Source: Rhizobiaceae bacterium (GTDB taxonomy: Bacteria > Pseudomonadota > Alphaproteobacteria > Rhizobiales > Rhizobiaceae). From it: DNA of 43,632 nt. Shown piece by piece: positions 1 to 7,548 of this stretch (the first letter of the stretch is position 1; each line of letters opens with the position of its first letter). The stretch is from positions 1 to 43,632 of the forward strand of contig JABSRX010000004.1 in assembly GCA_013214695.1 (NCBI GenBank), written 5' to 3'. The notes under the pieces are model-generated. The model did not search any database, was not told the DNA's origin, and worked only from the letters and a program-made list of their open reading frames with translations. A program made the translations under genes and the position numbers.

Positions 1-60
1 GATTCAAAGGTCAAACGTGGCCAGACGAAAAAGCTGCGCGGACGGGTCAGTTTCGACTGA
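1..60 (+). CDS. C-terminal end of an unidentified protein (partial)
   Basis: Frame 1 is open from the window edge to a TGA at 58-60 and encodes the last 19 residues of a protein, ending RGRVSFD. The tail is basic, with several Lys and Arg. It is too short to assign to a family. The next gene starts about 90 bases later on the same strand. The fragment may be a chance reading frame, because no start can be seen. Confidence 0.35.
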   Translation, partial: DSKVKRGQTKKLRGRVSFD

Positions 61-152
61 GTTTATTTTCTAAACCGGCAGGTGACTTGCCAACATGATT
101 GCCTGTGTCACTTGGGTGTGATGCAATTGAGCAAATTGTTTGGGAGCACATC

Positions 153-710
153 ATGACATTGTTGCAGGCACAGGGCGTCCATCACATCACGCTGATGGGG
201 GCGGATAAGAAGACCTCGGTCGACTTTTGGGAAGGCGTGCTCGGCATGCCCTTCATCTTTGAGCAGCCAAACCTCGATAACGCCGCCGAGAACCATCTGT
301 ATTTTGACCCCGGCGACGGACGATTGATCACCATCTTCTGCAACGAGGAACGCAAGGCCGATGACCGTCGCACGCCAACCGAGGCTGGTTGCGTCCACCA
401 CATTGCCTTCAATGTCTCCAAGGCGACCTACCGCCAGGCTGTCAAAAGGCTCGACGAGGCCGGCATTGACCATAGCGGCAACAAGGATCGCGGTTTCATG
501 GATTCGATCTATTTCAAGGATCCGCTCGGCCTGCTGATTGAGCTGGCCTGCTACTGCTTTGAACCGCCCGCCGGTCACACCCACGCAGATGTTATGTTCC
601 AAGCCCACAAACTGCGCATCGAACGCGGCGATCGGGCCATCGACTCAGTGCATGTCGCCGATGCCGTCGAATTGCTTTGGCGGGGTTCAACGCAAACCTT
701 GTCTGAGTGA
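153..710 (+). CDS. VOC (glyoxalase/extradiol dioxygenase fold) family protein
   Basis: The 185-residue product has two paired beta-alpha-beta-beta-beta modules typical of the vicinal oxygen chelate superfamily. The first begins with GVHHITLMGAD near residue 7. The second begins with CVHHIAFNV near residue 82 and ends with DPLGLLIELAC near residue 130. The His of each HHI motif and the Glu of LIEL sit where VOC enzymes bind a divalent metal, so an active metalloenzyme is plausible, but the substrate cannot be read from sequence. I chose the ATG at 153 because a GGGAG lies a few bases upstream; an earlier in-frame start at 99 would add 18 residues with no family resemblance. The gene converges on engB with only 22 bases between stop codons and no visible terminator hairpin. 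Confidence 0.85.
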   Translation: MTLLQAQGVHHITLMGADKKTSVDFWEGVLGMPFIFEQPNLDNAAENHLYFDPGDGRLITIFCNEERKADDRRTPTEAGCVHHIAFNVSKATYRQAVKRLDEAGIDHSGNKDRGFMDSIYFKDPLGLLIELACYCFEPPAGHTHADVMFQAHKLRIERGDRAIDSVHVADAVELLWRGSTQTLSE

Positions 711-732
711 CAGTGTTCGCACAGGACCGGAG

Positions 733-1419
733 CTACCCCCGGCCGATTGCAAACAGGATCGCTGCCTTCAGGTCGTCCACGCCTGTTCCCTTTTCGCTAG
801 AGGTCGCGACGATTTCGGGAAATGCTGCGGGGCGCTTTTCGATGGCCTTCAATGTCGCCGCCTGCAATTTGACCAGGGCTGGTGGTTTGATCTTATCAGC
901 CTTGGTCAGCACCAGTTGATAAGACACCGCGGCCTTATCGAGCAGGTCCAGCACCTCTTCGTCATTCTTCTTCAGACCATGACGGGCATCGATCAGCACA
1001 TACACCCGACGCAGGGTTGCGCGACCTTGAAGATAGGAGAAAACCAGCTTGGTCCAGCTGTCGACAACATCCTTTGGTGCTTTCGCAAATCCATAGCCCG
1101 GCATATCAACCAGCGCCAAAGGTGGAATCCCATCCTCGAATCCCTCCTCGCCACCATCCTGCACGAAGAAATTGAGCTCTTGCGTACGCCCCGGCGTGTT
1201 CGACGTTCGCGCCAAACCACGCTTGGCGGTCAGCGCGTTGATCAAGGAGGACTTGCCGACATTGGAACGGCCCGCGAATGCCACTTCGTCGGGACCCAAT
1301 GGCGGCAGGAATTTCATCGCCGGAACACCGCGCACAAAGATCCACTCGGCCGCAAAGAACTTGCGGGCCTTACCCTTGCGGGCGGCGCGTTCAATCTCTT
1401 CCGGCGAAGCTTCGGGCAT
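733..1419 (-). CDS. engB: Ribosome biogenesis GTPase EngB (YihA/YsxC)
   Basis: This is a 228-residue TRAFAC GTPase needed for large ribosomal subunit assembly in bacteria. All G motifs are visible: G1 [10 protein letters not shown]2 in SNTPGRTQ, G3 DMPGYG, G4 TKAD and a G5-like TSSEKG. Length is normal for the family (about 200-230). The chosen ATG at 1419 gives an N-terminus starting [10 protein letters not shown]. It overlaps the stop of the upstream LOG-family gene by one base (TGATG), so translation of the two is probably coupled. The protein acts in the cytoplasm on pre-50S particles. Confidence 0.96.
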   Translation of the reverse strand: MPEASPEEIERAARKGKARKFFAAEWIFVRGVPAMKFLPPLGPDEVAFAGRSNVGKSSLINALTAKRGLARTSNTPGRTQELNFFVQDGGEEGFEDGIPPLALVDMPGYGFAKAPKDVVDSWTKLVFSYLQGRATLRRVYVLIDARHGLKKNDEEVLDLLDKAAVSYQLVLTKADKIKPPALVKLQAATLKAIEKRPAAFPEIVATSSEKGTGVDDLKAAILFAIGRG

Positions 1420-2267
1420 CAGTCTTCCAGACCGTAGAATTTGGACACGACGCCCCAACCTTCCTCGGCCGAGTCCACCACGGTGAACAGGTCGGTGTCG
1501 TCAGGCGAGATCGTACCCTCTTCAGCGAGGGCCTCAAGGTTGATCACCCGCTCCCAGAAATTCTTGCCAAACAACAGCACCGGCACGCGATCCATACGGC
1601 CCGTCTGGATCAATGTCAGCGTTTCAAAGAACTCATCCAGCGTACCGAACCCGCCAGGGAACACCGCAACCGAACTGGCACGCATCAAGAAATGCATCTT
1701 GCGGATCGCAAAATAATGGAAATTGAAGCTGAATTCCGGCGTCACATACTCATTTGGCGCCTGCTCATGCGGCAGGACTATGTTGAGCGCAATATTGGGT
1801 GCGCCCACATCCAGCGCGCCGCGCGAACCTGCTTCCATAACGCCGGGACCACCACCGGTGACGACGACATATTCAGTAAAGTCTGTCTTCTTTGATGCCT
1901 CGGATGCCAACTGCGCGAACTTGCGCGCTTCGGTGTAATACTTGCTGCTGGCCTTCAGGCTGGCACGCTGTACGTCGTTCTTTGCTGCCCACGGATCCTT
2001 GCCCGGTTCGGCGATGCGCGCACCGCCAAACAAAACGGTTGTCGAAACGATACCAGCTTCCTGCAGCATCATCTCTGGTTTCAGCAGTTCCAGCTGCAAA
2101 CGGATGGGGCGGGTTTCAGGACGACACAAAAATTCGGGATCATCAAACGCCAAACGATAGGCCGGCGAACGTGTTTGCGGGGTATCGAGGACCACCCTGG
2201 CTTCTTCAATGTCCCGGCGTGACCCCTTCAGAGGGTTGTGTGGCGCGGAAAACTGTTTCGTTGGCAT
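1419..2267 (-). CDS. LOG-family Rossmann-fold protein (TIGR00730-like)
   Basis: The 282-residue product carries the two signatures of the LOG/YvdD 'lysine decarboxylase-like' family: GGGPGVMEA in the middle and PGGFGTLDE about 50 residues later. In characterised members these bind nucleotide monophosphate and hydrolyse the ribose-base bond (cytokinin-activating phosphoribohydrolase); the old label 'lysine decarboxylase' is a misnomer. It is longer at the N-terminus than minimal LOG proteins (about 190 residues), as in the larger proteobacterial subgroup. I prefer the ATG at 2267, with a GGA about 11 bases upstream; an in-frame ATG at 2312 lacks a ribosome site. It is followed by engB with a one-base overlap. 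Its actual substrate in this organism is unknown. Confidence 0.88.
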   Translation of the reverse strand: MPTKQFSAPHNPLKGSRRDIEEARVVLDTPQTRSPAYRLAFDDPEFLCRPETRPIRLQLELLKPEMMLQEAGIVSTTVLFGGARIAEPGKDPWAAKNDVQRASLKASSKYYTEARKFAQLASEASKKTDFTEYVVVTGGGPGVMEAGSRGALDVGAPNIALNIVLPHEQAPNEYVTPEFSFNFHYFAIRKMHFLMRASSVAVFPGGFGTLDEFFETLTLIQTGRMDRVPVLLFGKNFWERVINLEALAEEGTISPDDTDLFTVVDSAEEGWGVVSKFYGLED

Positions 2268-2363
2268 GATGCTGGTTCCAGATTTGGCATTGAAACTGCC
2301 CATACAGGGCAACTGACATCAGGTCAAAGGATGAAAGAGATTCGCCAAATTGAGACTTCGATA

Positions 2364-2391
2364 TTGCTCCGACAGGCGGCATCGTTATAAA
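2364..2391 (+). promoter_or_regulatory. Candidate housekeeping promoter for dapD
   Basis: TTGCTC at 2364-2369 and TATAAA at 2386-2391 are separated by 16 bases and lie about 33 bases upstream of the dapD ATG. The -10 is close to consensus and the -35 is partial. The site lies in the divergent gap between the LOG-family gene and dapD. Confidence 0.45.
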
Positions 2392-2423
2392 GGCCGAAAT
2401 TTTCTTTTTCAGGACCCATCCCG

Positions 2424-3269
2424 ATGAGCCACGCAGACCTTCAAGCCACCATCGAAGCCGCCTTTGACGACCGCGACAATGTCGGCATCAACACCCAGGG
2501 AGAAATCCGCGAAGCCGTCAATGACGCGCTGAACCTGTTGGACAGCGGTGCCGCCCGCGTTGCCGAGCAGGGCTCCGACGGCAATTGGGTAGTCAATCAA
2601 TGGCTGAAAATGGCTGTTCTTCTGTCTTTCCGTCTCAATGACATGGAAGTCATCCCTAATGGCTCGGGCAAATCAACCTGGTGGGACAAAGTTCCATCCA
2701 AGTTTGAAGGCTGGGGCGACAATCAGTTCCGTGATGCCGGCTTCCGCGCCGTACCAAACTGCGTCGTGCGCCATTCCGCTCACATCGCCAAAAACGTCGT
2801 GCTGATGCCATCCTTCGTCAACCTGGGGGCCTATGTTGATGAAGGTTCCATGGTTGATACCTGGGCCACTGTTGGATCCTGCGCCCAGATCGGCAAAGGC
2901 GTTCACCTGTCAGGCGGCGTTGGCATTGGCGGCGTATTGGAGCCGCTTCAGGCCGGCCCGGTCATCATCGAAGACAATTGCTTCATTGGCGCGCGTTCGG
3001 AAGTCGTTGAAGGCTGCATCGTGCGTGAAGGCGCAGTTCTCGGCATGGGCGTATTCATCGGTCAGTCCACCAAAATTGTCGACCGCGCCACCGGTTCGGT
3101 GACCTATGGCGAAGTTCCACCCTACTCAGTCGTTGTTGCCGGCACCATGCCTGGCAAACCAATGGGCAACGGTGAGCCCGGCCCCGGCCTGTACTGCGCC
3201 GTGATCGTGAAGACCGTGGACGAAAAAACCCGGTCCAAGACAGCAATCAACGAATTGCTCCGCGACTAG
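2424..3269 (+). CDS. dapD: 2,3,4,5-tetrahydropyridine-2,6-dicarboxylate N-succinyltransferase
   Basis: The 281-residue cytoplasmic enzyme transfers succinyl from succinyl-CoA to tetrahydrodipicolinate in the succinylase branch of the lysine and meso-diaminopimelate pathway. The N-terminal helical domain (to about residue 100) is followed by hexapeptide repeats of a left-handed beta-helix, visible as short Gly/Val/Ile-rich turns such as [19 protein letters not shown] and [18 protein letters not shown]. Length and both ends match the family (about 274-285). A CAGGA lies about 11 bases before the ATG. The partner dapE lies 1.4 kb downstream on the same strand, with two unrelated small genes between them. 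Confidence 0.97.
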   Translation: MSHADLQATIEAAFDDRDNVGINTQGEIREAVNDALNLLDSGAARVAEQGSDGNWVVNQWLKMAVLLSFRLNDMEVIPNGSGKSTWWDKVPSKFEGWGDNQFRDAGFRAVPNCVVRHSAHIAKNVVLMPSFVNLGAYVDEGSMVDTWATVGSCAQIGKGVHLSGGVGIGGVLEPLQAGPVIIEDNCFIGARSEVVEGCIVREGAVLGMGVFIGQSTKIVDRATGSVTYGEVPPYSVVVAGTMPGKPMGNGEPGPGLYCAVIVKTVDEKTRSKTAINELLRD

Positions 3270-3276
3270 CTTTGGG

Positions 3277-3311
3277 GCAACCTGTCGGAAGAATAATTTC
3301 CTTCAGGTTGC
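3277..3311 (+). promoter_or_regulatory. Intercistronic hairpin between dapD and the DUF805 gene
   Basis: GCAACCTG (3277-3284) pairs with CAGGTTGC (3304-3311). Inside, GGAA pairs with TTCC across a two-base internal loop and a seven-base apical loop. No T-run follows, so it is not a standard terminator. The AGG in the 3' arm is the only ribosome-site-like sequence before the ATG at 3318, so the stem could mask it or serve in RNA processing. That role is inference. Confidence 0.5.
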
Positions 3312-3317
3312 AAGCTC

Positions 3318-3719
3318 ATGGCTGATACAGGCGGACCACAATCGGTATTTTGGGCGCTGTGTTCGCTGAAAGGGCGGATACGGCGCGCAACTTATGCCTT
3401 AGGAATGACGCTGATTTTCTCAGTTTGGTGGGTCGCGTTGTCGCAGGTTTTTGCCAGTGCCGAAGGCTCAGAGCAAATCGAAACCTGGCTCCTTATTCTC
3501 GGCTTCATTGTTCTGGGTTCCACCTATTGCATCTACGCGTTGGCCCATAAGCGACTGCAGGATATTGGTTACAAGGGCTTTTTTGCCCTGGTGATTTTTC
3601 CGCTGGGACCGCTTTTGACCGGGTTTCTCTTTTTGCCGCTTATCGCCCTGGCGCTCATTCCGGGCCAGCCAGGCGATAACGCATACGGCCCACCACCCGT
3701 GCGCGAACCCGGAACCTAA
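3318..3719 (+). CDS. DUF805 family small membrane protein
   Basis: The 133-residue product begins with a short soluble stretch containing CSLKGRIRRATYA, the 'F/L-x-GRxxRxxYW'-like opening typical of DUF805 proteins. Three hydrophobic segments follow, at roughly residues 28-46, 55-74 and 90-115, and the AHKRLQDIGYKG loop lies between the second and third; H-K-R-L-x-D is the family hallmark. It is an inner-membrane protein of unknown function. It starts 48 bases after dapD, behind a hairpin, so it is probably transcribed with dapD. The family gives no indication of a role in lysine synthesis. Confidence 0.88.
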   Translation: MADTGGPQSVFWALCSLKGRIRRATYALGMTLIFSVWWVALSQVFASAEGSEQIETWLLILGFIVLGSTYCIYALAHKRLQDIGYKGFFALVIFPLGPLLTGFLFLPLIALALIPGQPGDNAYGPPPVREPGT

Positions 3720-3720
3720 G

Positions 3721-3795
3721 TCACATTTTCTTGCACGGCATTGGCGAAACCCAGCGCATGGGGTTAGGCTAATGGCTATCAGTTGGAAAATGTGA
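3721..3795 (+). promoter_or_regulatory. Long three-tier hairpin filling the intergenic gap before the MBL-fold gene
   Basis: Three nested helices can be read. TCACATTTTC (3721-3730) pairs with GAAAATGTGA (3786-3795), 10 of 10. CATTGGC (3739-3745) pairs with GCTAATG (3768-3774), 7 pairs including one G-U. AACCC (3748-3752) pairs with GGGTT (3761-3765), 5 pairs. The element fills almost the whole gap between the DUF805 stop (3719) and the ATG at 3806. The outer 3' arm overlaps the start of the GAGG ribosome site at 3794-3797. No T-run follows. It could be a cis-acting RNA switch or processing element, or a small inverted-repeat element; the sequence alone cannot decide. Confidence 0.55.
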
Positions 3796-3805
3796 GGTAC
3801 CCGTC

Positions 3806-4657
3806 ATGTCCAGATTGATAGTCGCCGCAGTGCTGCTGTTCGGTTATGCAACAGCTTCATGGGCGCAATCGGGTTCAACGGCCAACCGCATACCAAGCAC
3901 CTGTTTTGCGGTTGCACAAAATCTCCACGACAACGATCTTCCCGTTCACTTTGCATCGTTCACCGTGCCAGTGAACAATGATGCCAAATATGAAGTGGCG
4001 ATTTCCTATCAAGGCCATTCGACCTATTTGATCGAAAGCCCGACCGGCGTGAAAATCGCGACCGACTTTGCCGGTTGGCTGGCAGACCCGGTGACACCGG
4101 ATGTCGTGACCATGAACCAGGCACACTCTTCCCACTACACCAACTATCCGGATCCCAAGATCCAGCACGTACTGCGCGGCTGGGGGGAAGGCACCGATAT
4201 AGCAGAGCACCACCAGATGGTCGGTGATGTCCTGATCCGCAATGTCACCACCGATCTGATGCGCTTGCAGGTTCAGCCCGATGGCAATTCGATTTTCATC
4301 TTTGAAGTTGCCGGCCTTTGCGTCGGTCATCTGGGACACCTGCATCATCGTTTGAGCGAAGACCACTACACCAAGATTGGCCGTCTCGACGTGGTCATGG
4401 TGGCGGTCGATGGCGGCTTGACCATGACCCATTTGGGCGCCAAGGAAATTCTTGAGCGGCTGCGCTCTTCGGTGGTGCTGCCGATGCATGTGCGCAGCTA
4501 CGATGCCATGCCCAATTTCCTGTCTTATCTTGGTTCCGACTTTGCGGTGCAGAAAGTGCGCGAAAACAAACTTCGACTTTCTTTGCGCAATCTGCCCAAA
4601 CGCCCAACAGTGATGCTGTTGCCGGGCGTCGACAACTACTCGCCGCCAGAGGAATAG
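3806..4657 (+). CDS. Exported metallo-beta-lactamase-fold protein (UlaG-like) with altered metal motif
   Basis: The 283-residue product starts with a Sec signal peptide (hydrophobic residues 4-18, likely cleavage after SWA, residues 18-20) and resembles the UlaG-like branch of the MBL-fold hydrolases. Visible landmarks are YQGHSTYLIES (about 68-78), GHLGHLHH (174-181), VAVDGG (199-204) and LPMHVR (225-230). The usual HxHxDH metal motif is replaced by Q-A-H-S-S-H at residues 105-110: the first His and the Asp are missing, while His107 and His110 remain. His175, His178, Asp202 and His228 could still hold one metal. It may therefore be a one-metal or non-hydrolytic periplasmic protein. It lies between dapD and dapE on the same strand, preceded by a long hairpin. 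The substrate is unknown. Confidence 0.8.
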   Translation: MSRLIVAAVLLFGYATASWAQSGSTANRIPSTCFAVAQNLHDNDLPVHFASFTVPVNNDAKYEVAISYQGHSTYLIESPTGVKIATDFAGWLADPVTPDVVTMNQAHSSHYTNYPDPKIQHVLRGWGEGTDIAEHHQMVGDVLIRNVTTDLMRLQVQPDGNSIFIFEVAGLCVGHLGHLHHRLSEDHYTKIGRLDVVMVAVDGGLTMTHLGAKEILERLRSSVVLPMHVRSYDAMPNFLSYLGSDFAVQKVRENKLRLSLRNLPKRPTVMLLPGVDNYSPPEE

Positions 4658-4703
4658 AACCAATCGACGACCCGGCGATTGACCCCATGGTCTTGCGTGC
4701 TAA

Positions 4704-5936
4704 ATGCAAGACATGACCGATACACACTCCTCCCTTTCAGCCGCAGCCCAGTTGCTGCAGGACTTGATCCGATGCCCAAGCGTCACTCCGATTGAAGGGG
4801 GTGCCCTTGATCTGTTGCAGGCACGACTGGAATCGCTTGGATTCCTGGTTCAGCGCAAGGTGTTCAGCAAACCCGACACGCCGGACGTCGAAAACCTGTA
4901 TGCACGCCTCGGAACGCAATCACCCAATTTGTGCTTTGCCGGTCACACCGATGTTGTCCCCGTTGGCGACGAGAAAGAGTGGTCCAGCCACCCCTTCGAA
5001 GGCGAGGTGGTTGATGGCTTTATGATCGGCCGTGGCGCGGTGGATATGAAAGGGGGAATCGCCTGTTTCATTGCTGCTGTTGAAGATCATCTCAAGGCGA
5101 ACGGATCGGTGCCCGGATCGATTTCGCTGCTGATCACCGGTGACGAGGAGGGTCCAGCCGTCAACGGCACCACGGCCATTCTCGATTGGCTGGTTGAAGG
5201 AGGCGAGATCATCGATGCCTGCGTTGTTGGTGAGCCCACCAACCCCAATCAGATTGGCGATGCCATCAAGATCGGGCGCCGGGGTTCGATATCCGGCACC
5301 GTCGAAGTCACCGGCGTGCAAGGACATGCCGCCTATCCGCACCTGGCCGATAACCCAGCACGCGGCATCACCGCTCTGGTCGGCGCCTTACTGGAGAAGC
5401 CCTACGACAGTGGCACCAAAGATTTTCAGCCAACCAATCTGGAAGTCACCTCGATCGACATCGGAAATCCTGCCTTCAATGTGATCCCGAGCCGGGCCAC
5501 CGCGCGTTTCAACATCCGCTTCAACGACACCTGGACGGCAGACACAATCAAGCAGGAAATCGAAGCCCGCCTCGACCAGGCGGCAAAAGACCCTGCCTTG
5601 CGTCCCAAGCTCAATGGTGTTGCACGCCCACCTGTCGATTGGTCCGTCACCTATACAGAGCGGCCAAGTCATGTCTTTCTCACAAATGATGAAAAACTGA
5701 TTGCTTCCCTGTCTTCTGCAGTGAAGAGCGTCACGGGTGCACAACCAGAACTTTCAACCGGGGGTGGGACGTCAGATGCCCGCTTCATCAAAGACGTCTG
5801 CCCTGTAGTTGAGTTTGGCCTTGTCGGCCAAACGATGCATCAGGTCGATGAACGGGTTGCCCTGCCGGACCTTGAGACGTTGACGGAAATCTATGGCAAG
5901 TTTCTGACAGAATTTTTCAAACAAGAGGCCTCGTGA
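4704..5936 (+). CDS. dapE: Succinyl-diaminopimelate desuccinylase
   Basis: This M20-family di-zinc hydrolase cleaves N-succinyl-L,L-2,6-diaminopimelate to L,L-diaminopimelate and succinate, feeding lysine and murein synthesis. Expected metal and catalytic motifs are present in order: CFAGHTDVVPVG, GRGAVDMKGG, TGDEEG, VVGEPT and near the C-terminus QTMHQVDE. Length is 410 residues from the ATG at 4704, slightly longer than the common 375-400; an ATG nine bases later is an equally good start. Its stop overlaps the GTG start of the next gene by four bases (GTGA), implying coupled translation. It shares a pathway with dapD upstream. Confidence 0.96.
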   Translation: MQDMTDTHSSLSAAAQLLQDLIRCPSVTPIEGGALDLLQARLESLGFLVQRKVFSKPDTPDVENLYARLGTQSPNLCFAGHTDVVPVGDEKEWSSHPFEGEVVDGFMIGRGAVDMKGGIACFIAAVEDHLKANGSVPGSISLLITGDEEGPAVNGTTAILDWLVEGGEIIDACVVGEPTNPNQIGDAIKIGRRGSISGTVEVTGVQGHAAYPHLADNPARGITALVGALLEKPYDSGTKDFQPTNLEVTSIDIGNPAFNVIPSRATARFNIRFNDTWTADTIKQEIEARLDQAAKDPALRPKLNGVARPPVDWSVTYTERPSHVFLTNDEKLIASLSSAVKSVTGAQPELSTGGGTSDARFIKDVCPVVEFGLVGQTMHQVDERVALPDLETLTEIYGKFLTEFFKQEAS

Positions 5937-6565
5937 CCAACCTTCCTCCCCAGCAGACACCACAAGGCAAAGGTCCGGGATTGATGGACAATCTGGGCGG
6001 GGCACTTGACGTTTTGTTGGGAAGAGCAAGTGGCCTGACCCGCATGGACCTTACAGCCAATGGCGTCGTTTGGTCGTTTGCTGGATTGGCCCTTGCCGGT
6101 CTGATCGACCTATCCGCTCTATCGATGCTTTATGACAGTCTGTCAGAGGCCAAACAGGCAGAAATTGGCAAAGCCTACTACATGATCGGGCGTTTGCTCA
6201 CAGCACTTATCGCTTATGCAGCATCCATGTTCGCCCTGTTCCTATTGTGCCGACAGCCTCCGGAACTGCAGAACTTTCCAGTTGCCATAGCGGTTCACAA
6301 CTGGGCATCGCCGATTGTTTCGCTGGCCTTTCTGCCCTTTGTGGTGATTGCGGTTTCAGCCGGTGGGCCTTCTGATCTTGCCAGCTTGATCTCTGTGTTT
6401 TGGCTGGGGCTGCTGATCTTTATTGGCATCCGCCTGATCCGCATTTCGCTGGACGTACAGCTTGGCAAGGCCGTGACCTTCTTTCTTATTACAGGGGTGA
6501 TAACACTGGTGGTCGCCGAAGGTCTGGAAGCCATGTTCGGCCTCACCCACCGAGTGACGGGCTAA
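5933..6565 (+). CDS. Multi-pass inner-membrane protein of unknown function
   Basis: This 210-residue protein starts with GTG inside the dapE stop (GTGA overlap). After a polar N-terminus (about 45 residues) five hydrophobic segments can be seen, near residues 45-65, 83-106, 120-143, 148-168 and 180-200. I recognise no family motif. The overlap suggests that it is made in step with dapE. It resembles the 'YIP1-like/DUF' membrane proteins often found next to dapE in related bacteria only in general character, so no function is assigned. Its stop overlaps the stop of the convergent nitronate monooxygenase by four bases (CTAA). Confidence 0.75.
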   Translation: MTNLPPQQTPQGKGPGLMDNLGGALDVLLGRASGLTRMDLTANGVVWSFAGLALAGLIDLSALSMLYDSLSEAKQAEIGKAYYMIGRLLTALIAYAASMFALFLLCRQPPELQNFPVAIAVHNWASPIVSLAFLPFVVIAVSAGGPSDLASLISVFWLGLLIFIGIRLIRISLDVQLGKAVTFFLITGVITLVVAEGLEAMFGLTHRVTG

Positions 6566-7533
6566 GCGTATACCTGCAGGCGGCCTTCGGCTTCAGCGAC
6601 CATATTTTCAATGATTGCCGCCGCCGGCTGAATGTCATTAATCAGTCCGGCAACTTCGCCGACAAATGTGTTTGCGGTCGTTGTATCGCCGCTCTGCCAA
6701 GCAGCCATCCAGCGGGCAGATTCCGCCTCAGCGTCTGCCAACAAGCCGGGCAGATCACCATGCCATTTATCGGTGAATGCATTTTTCAACACGCGTGCCG
6801 TGTAGCCATCAGGCCAATTTAGTTTACGCGCGATATCCATCACGCTCGACCGAATCGTATCATCGCCACCGGCCGCCAATGCAGCCTGATGCATATTGGG
6901 ATGAACCAGAGCTTCCTGACTTGCCCACAAACGTGAGCCGACAACGACACCTTCGGCGCCAAGCATCAGAGCCGCCGCCAGTCCGCGCCCGTCTGCAATG
7001 CCACCGGCAGCGCACAGAACTACATCCGGTGCATGAGCAGCCAGGTGATCAGCCACTTCCGGAACCAGCGTCATTGTCGCACGGCGACGCCCATGGCCAC
7101 CGGCTTCGGCGCCCTGGGCTACGATGACCTGCGCACCGGCGTCCAGCGCCTGTTTCGCATGATCCATATTTTGAACCTGACAAATCAGTACAGATCCGGC
7201 CTCATGAATTTTCGGAGCGTACGGCGCCGGATCCCCAAAGGAAAGGAACAATGCTTTGGGGCTGCGGGCCAAAACGGCATCCAGAATATCCGGCTGGCGT
7301 TGCAACGCTTCAGCCAAATTCCAAGTAATGAATCCGCATCCCACAGGCGCATTGCCGGCAGCGCCAAACTCCTGTTCGATCCAGTCTGGGTTGGGATAAG
7401 CCCCCCCAATCAAGCCAAGCCCGCCAGCATTTGATACAGCAGCGGCCAATGCGCCGCCCGCCGCCGACGCCATCGGGGCAGATATGATCGGATGTTGGAT
7501 GTCGAGCAGGCGCGTCAGTCTGGTCGAAATCAT
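6562..7533 (-). CDS. Nitronate monooxygenase family flavoprotein (first copy)
   Basis: The 323-residue TIM-barrel FMN enzyme opens with HPIISAPMASAAGG, a close match to the family opening P-I-x-x-A-P-M. It contains GAQVIVAQGAEAGGHGRRR, with the EAGGH flavin/active-site loop, then LCAAGGIADGRGLAAALMLGAEGVVVGSRL, the phosphate-binding region. Such enzymes oxidise nitronates such as propionate-3-nitronate; the substrate here is not known. It starts 15 bases downstream of tadC on the same strand, so it may ride on the pilus transcript. Its stop overlaps the stop of the convergent membrane protein (CTAA). A second member of the family is at 36448-37506. Confidence 0.9.
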   Translation of the reverse strand: MISTRLTRLLDIQHPIISAPMASAAGGALAAAVSNAGGLGLIGGAYPNPDWIEQEFGAAGNAPVGCGFITWNLAEALQRQPDILDAVLARSPKALFLSFGDPAPYAPKIHEAGSVLICQVQNMDHAKQALDAGAQVIVAQGAEAGGHGRRRATMTLVPEVADHLAAHAPDVVLCAAGGIADGRGLAAALMLGAEGVVVGSRLWASQEALVHPNMHQAALAAGGDDTIRSSVMDIARKLNWPDGYTARVLKNAFTDKWHGDLPGLLADAEAESARWMAAWQSGDTTTANTFVGEVAGLINDIQPAAAIIENMVAEAEGRLQVYA

Positions 7534-7548
7534 GAGTGTCCGTTGGCC

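Noticed and set aside
4661-4681. CAATCG/CGATTG hairpin before dapE
   Set aside because: Only six pairs, no T-run, and not at the ribosome site; likely chance or minor.
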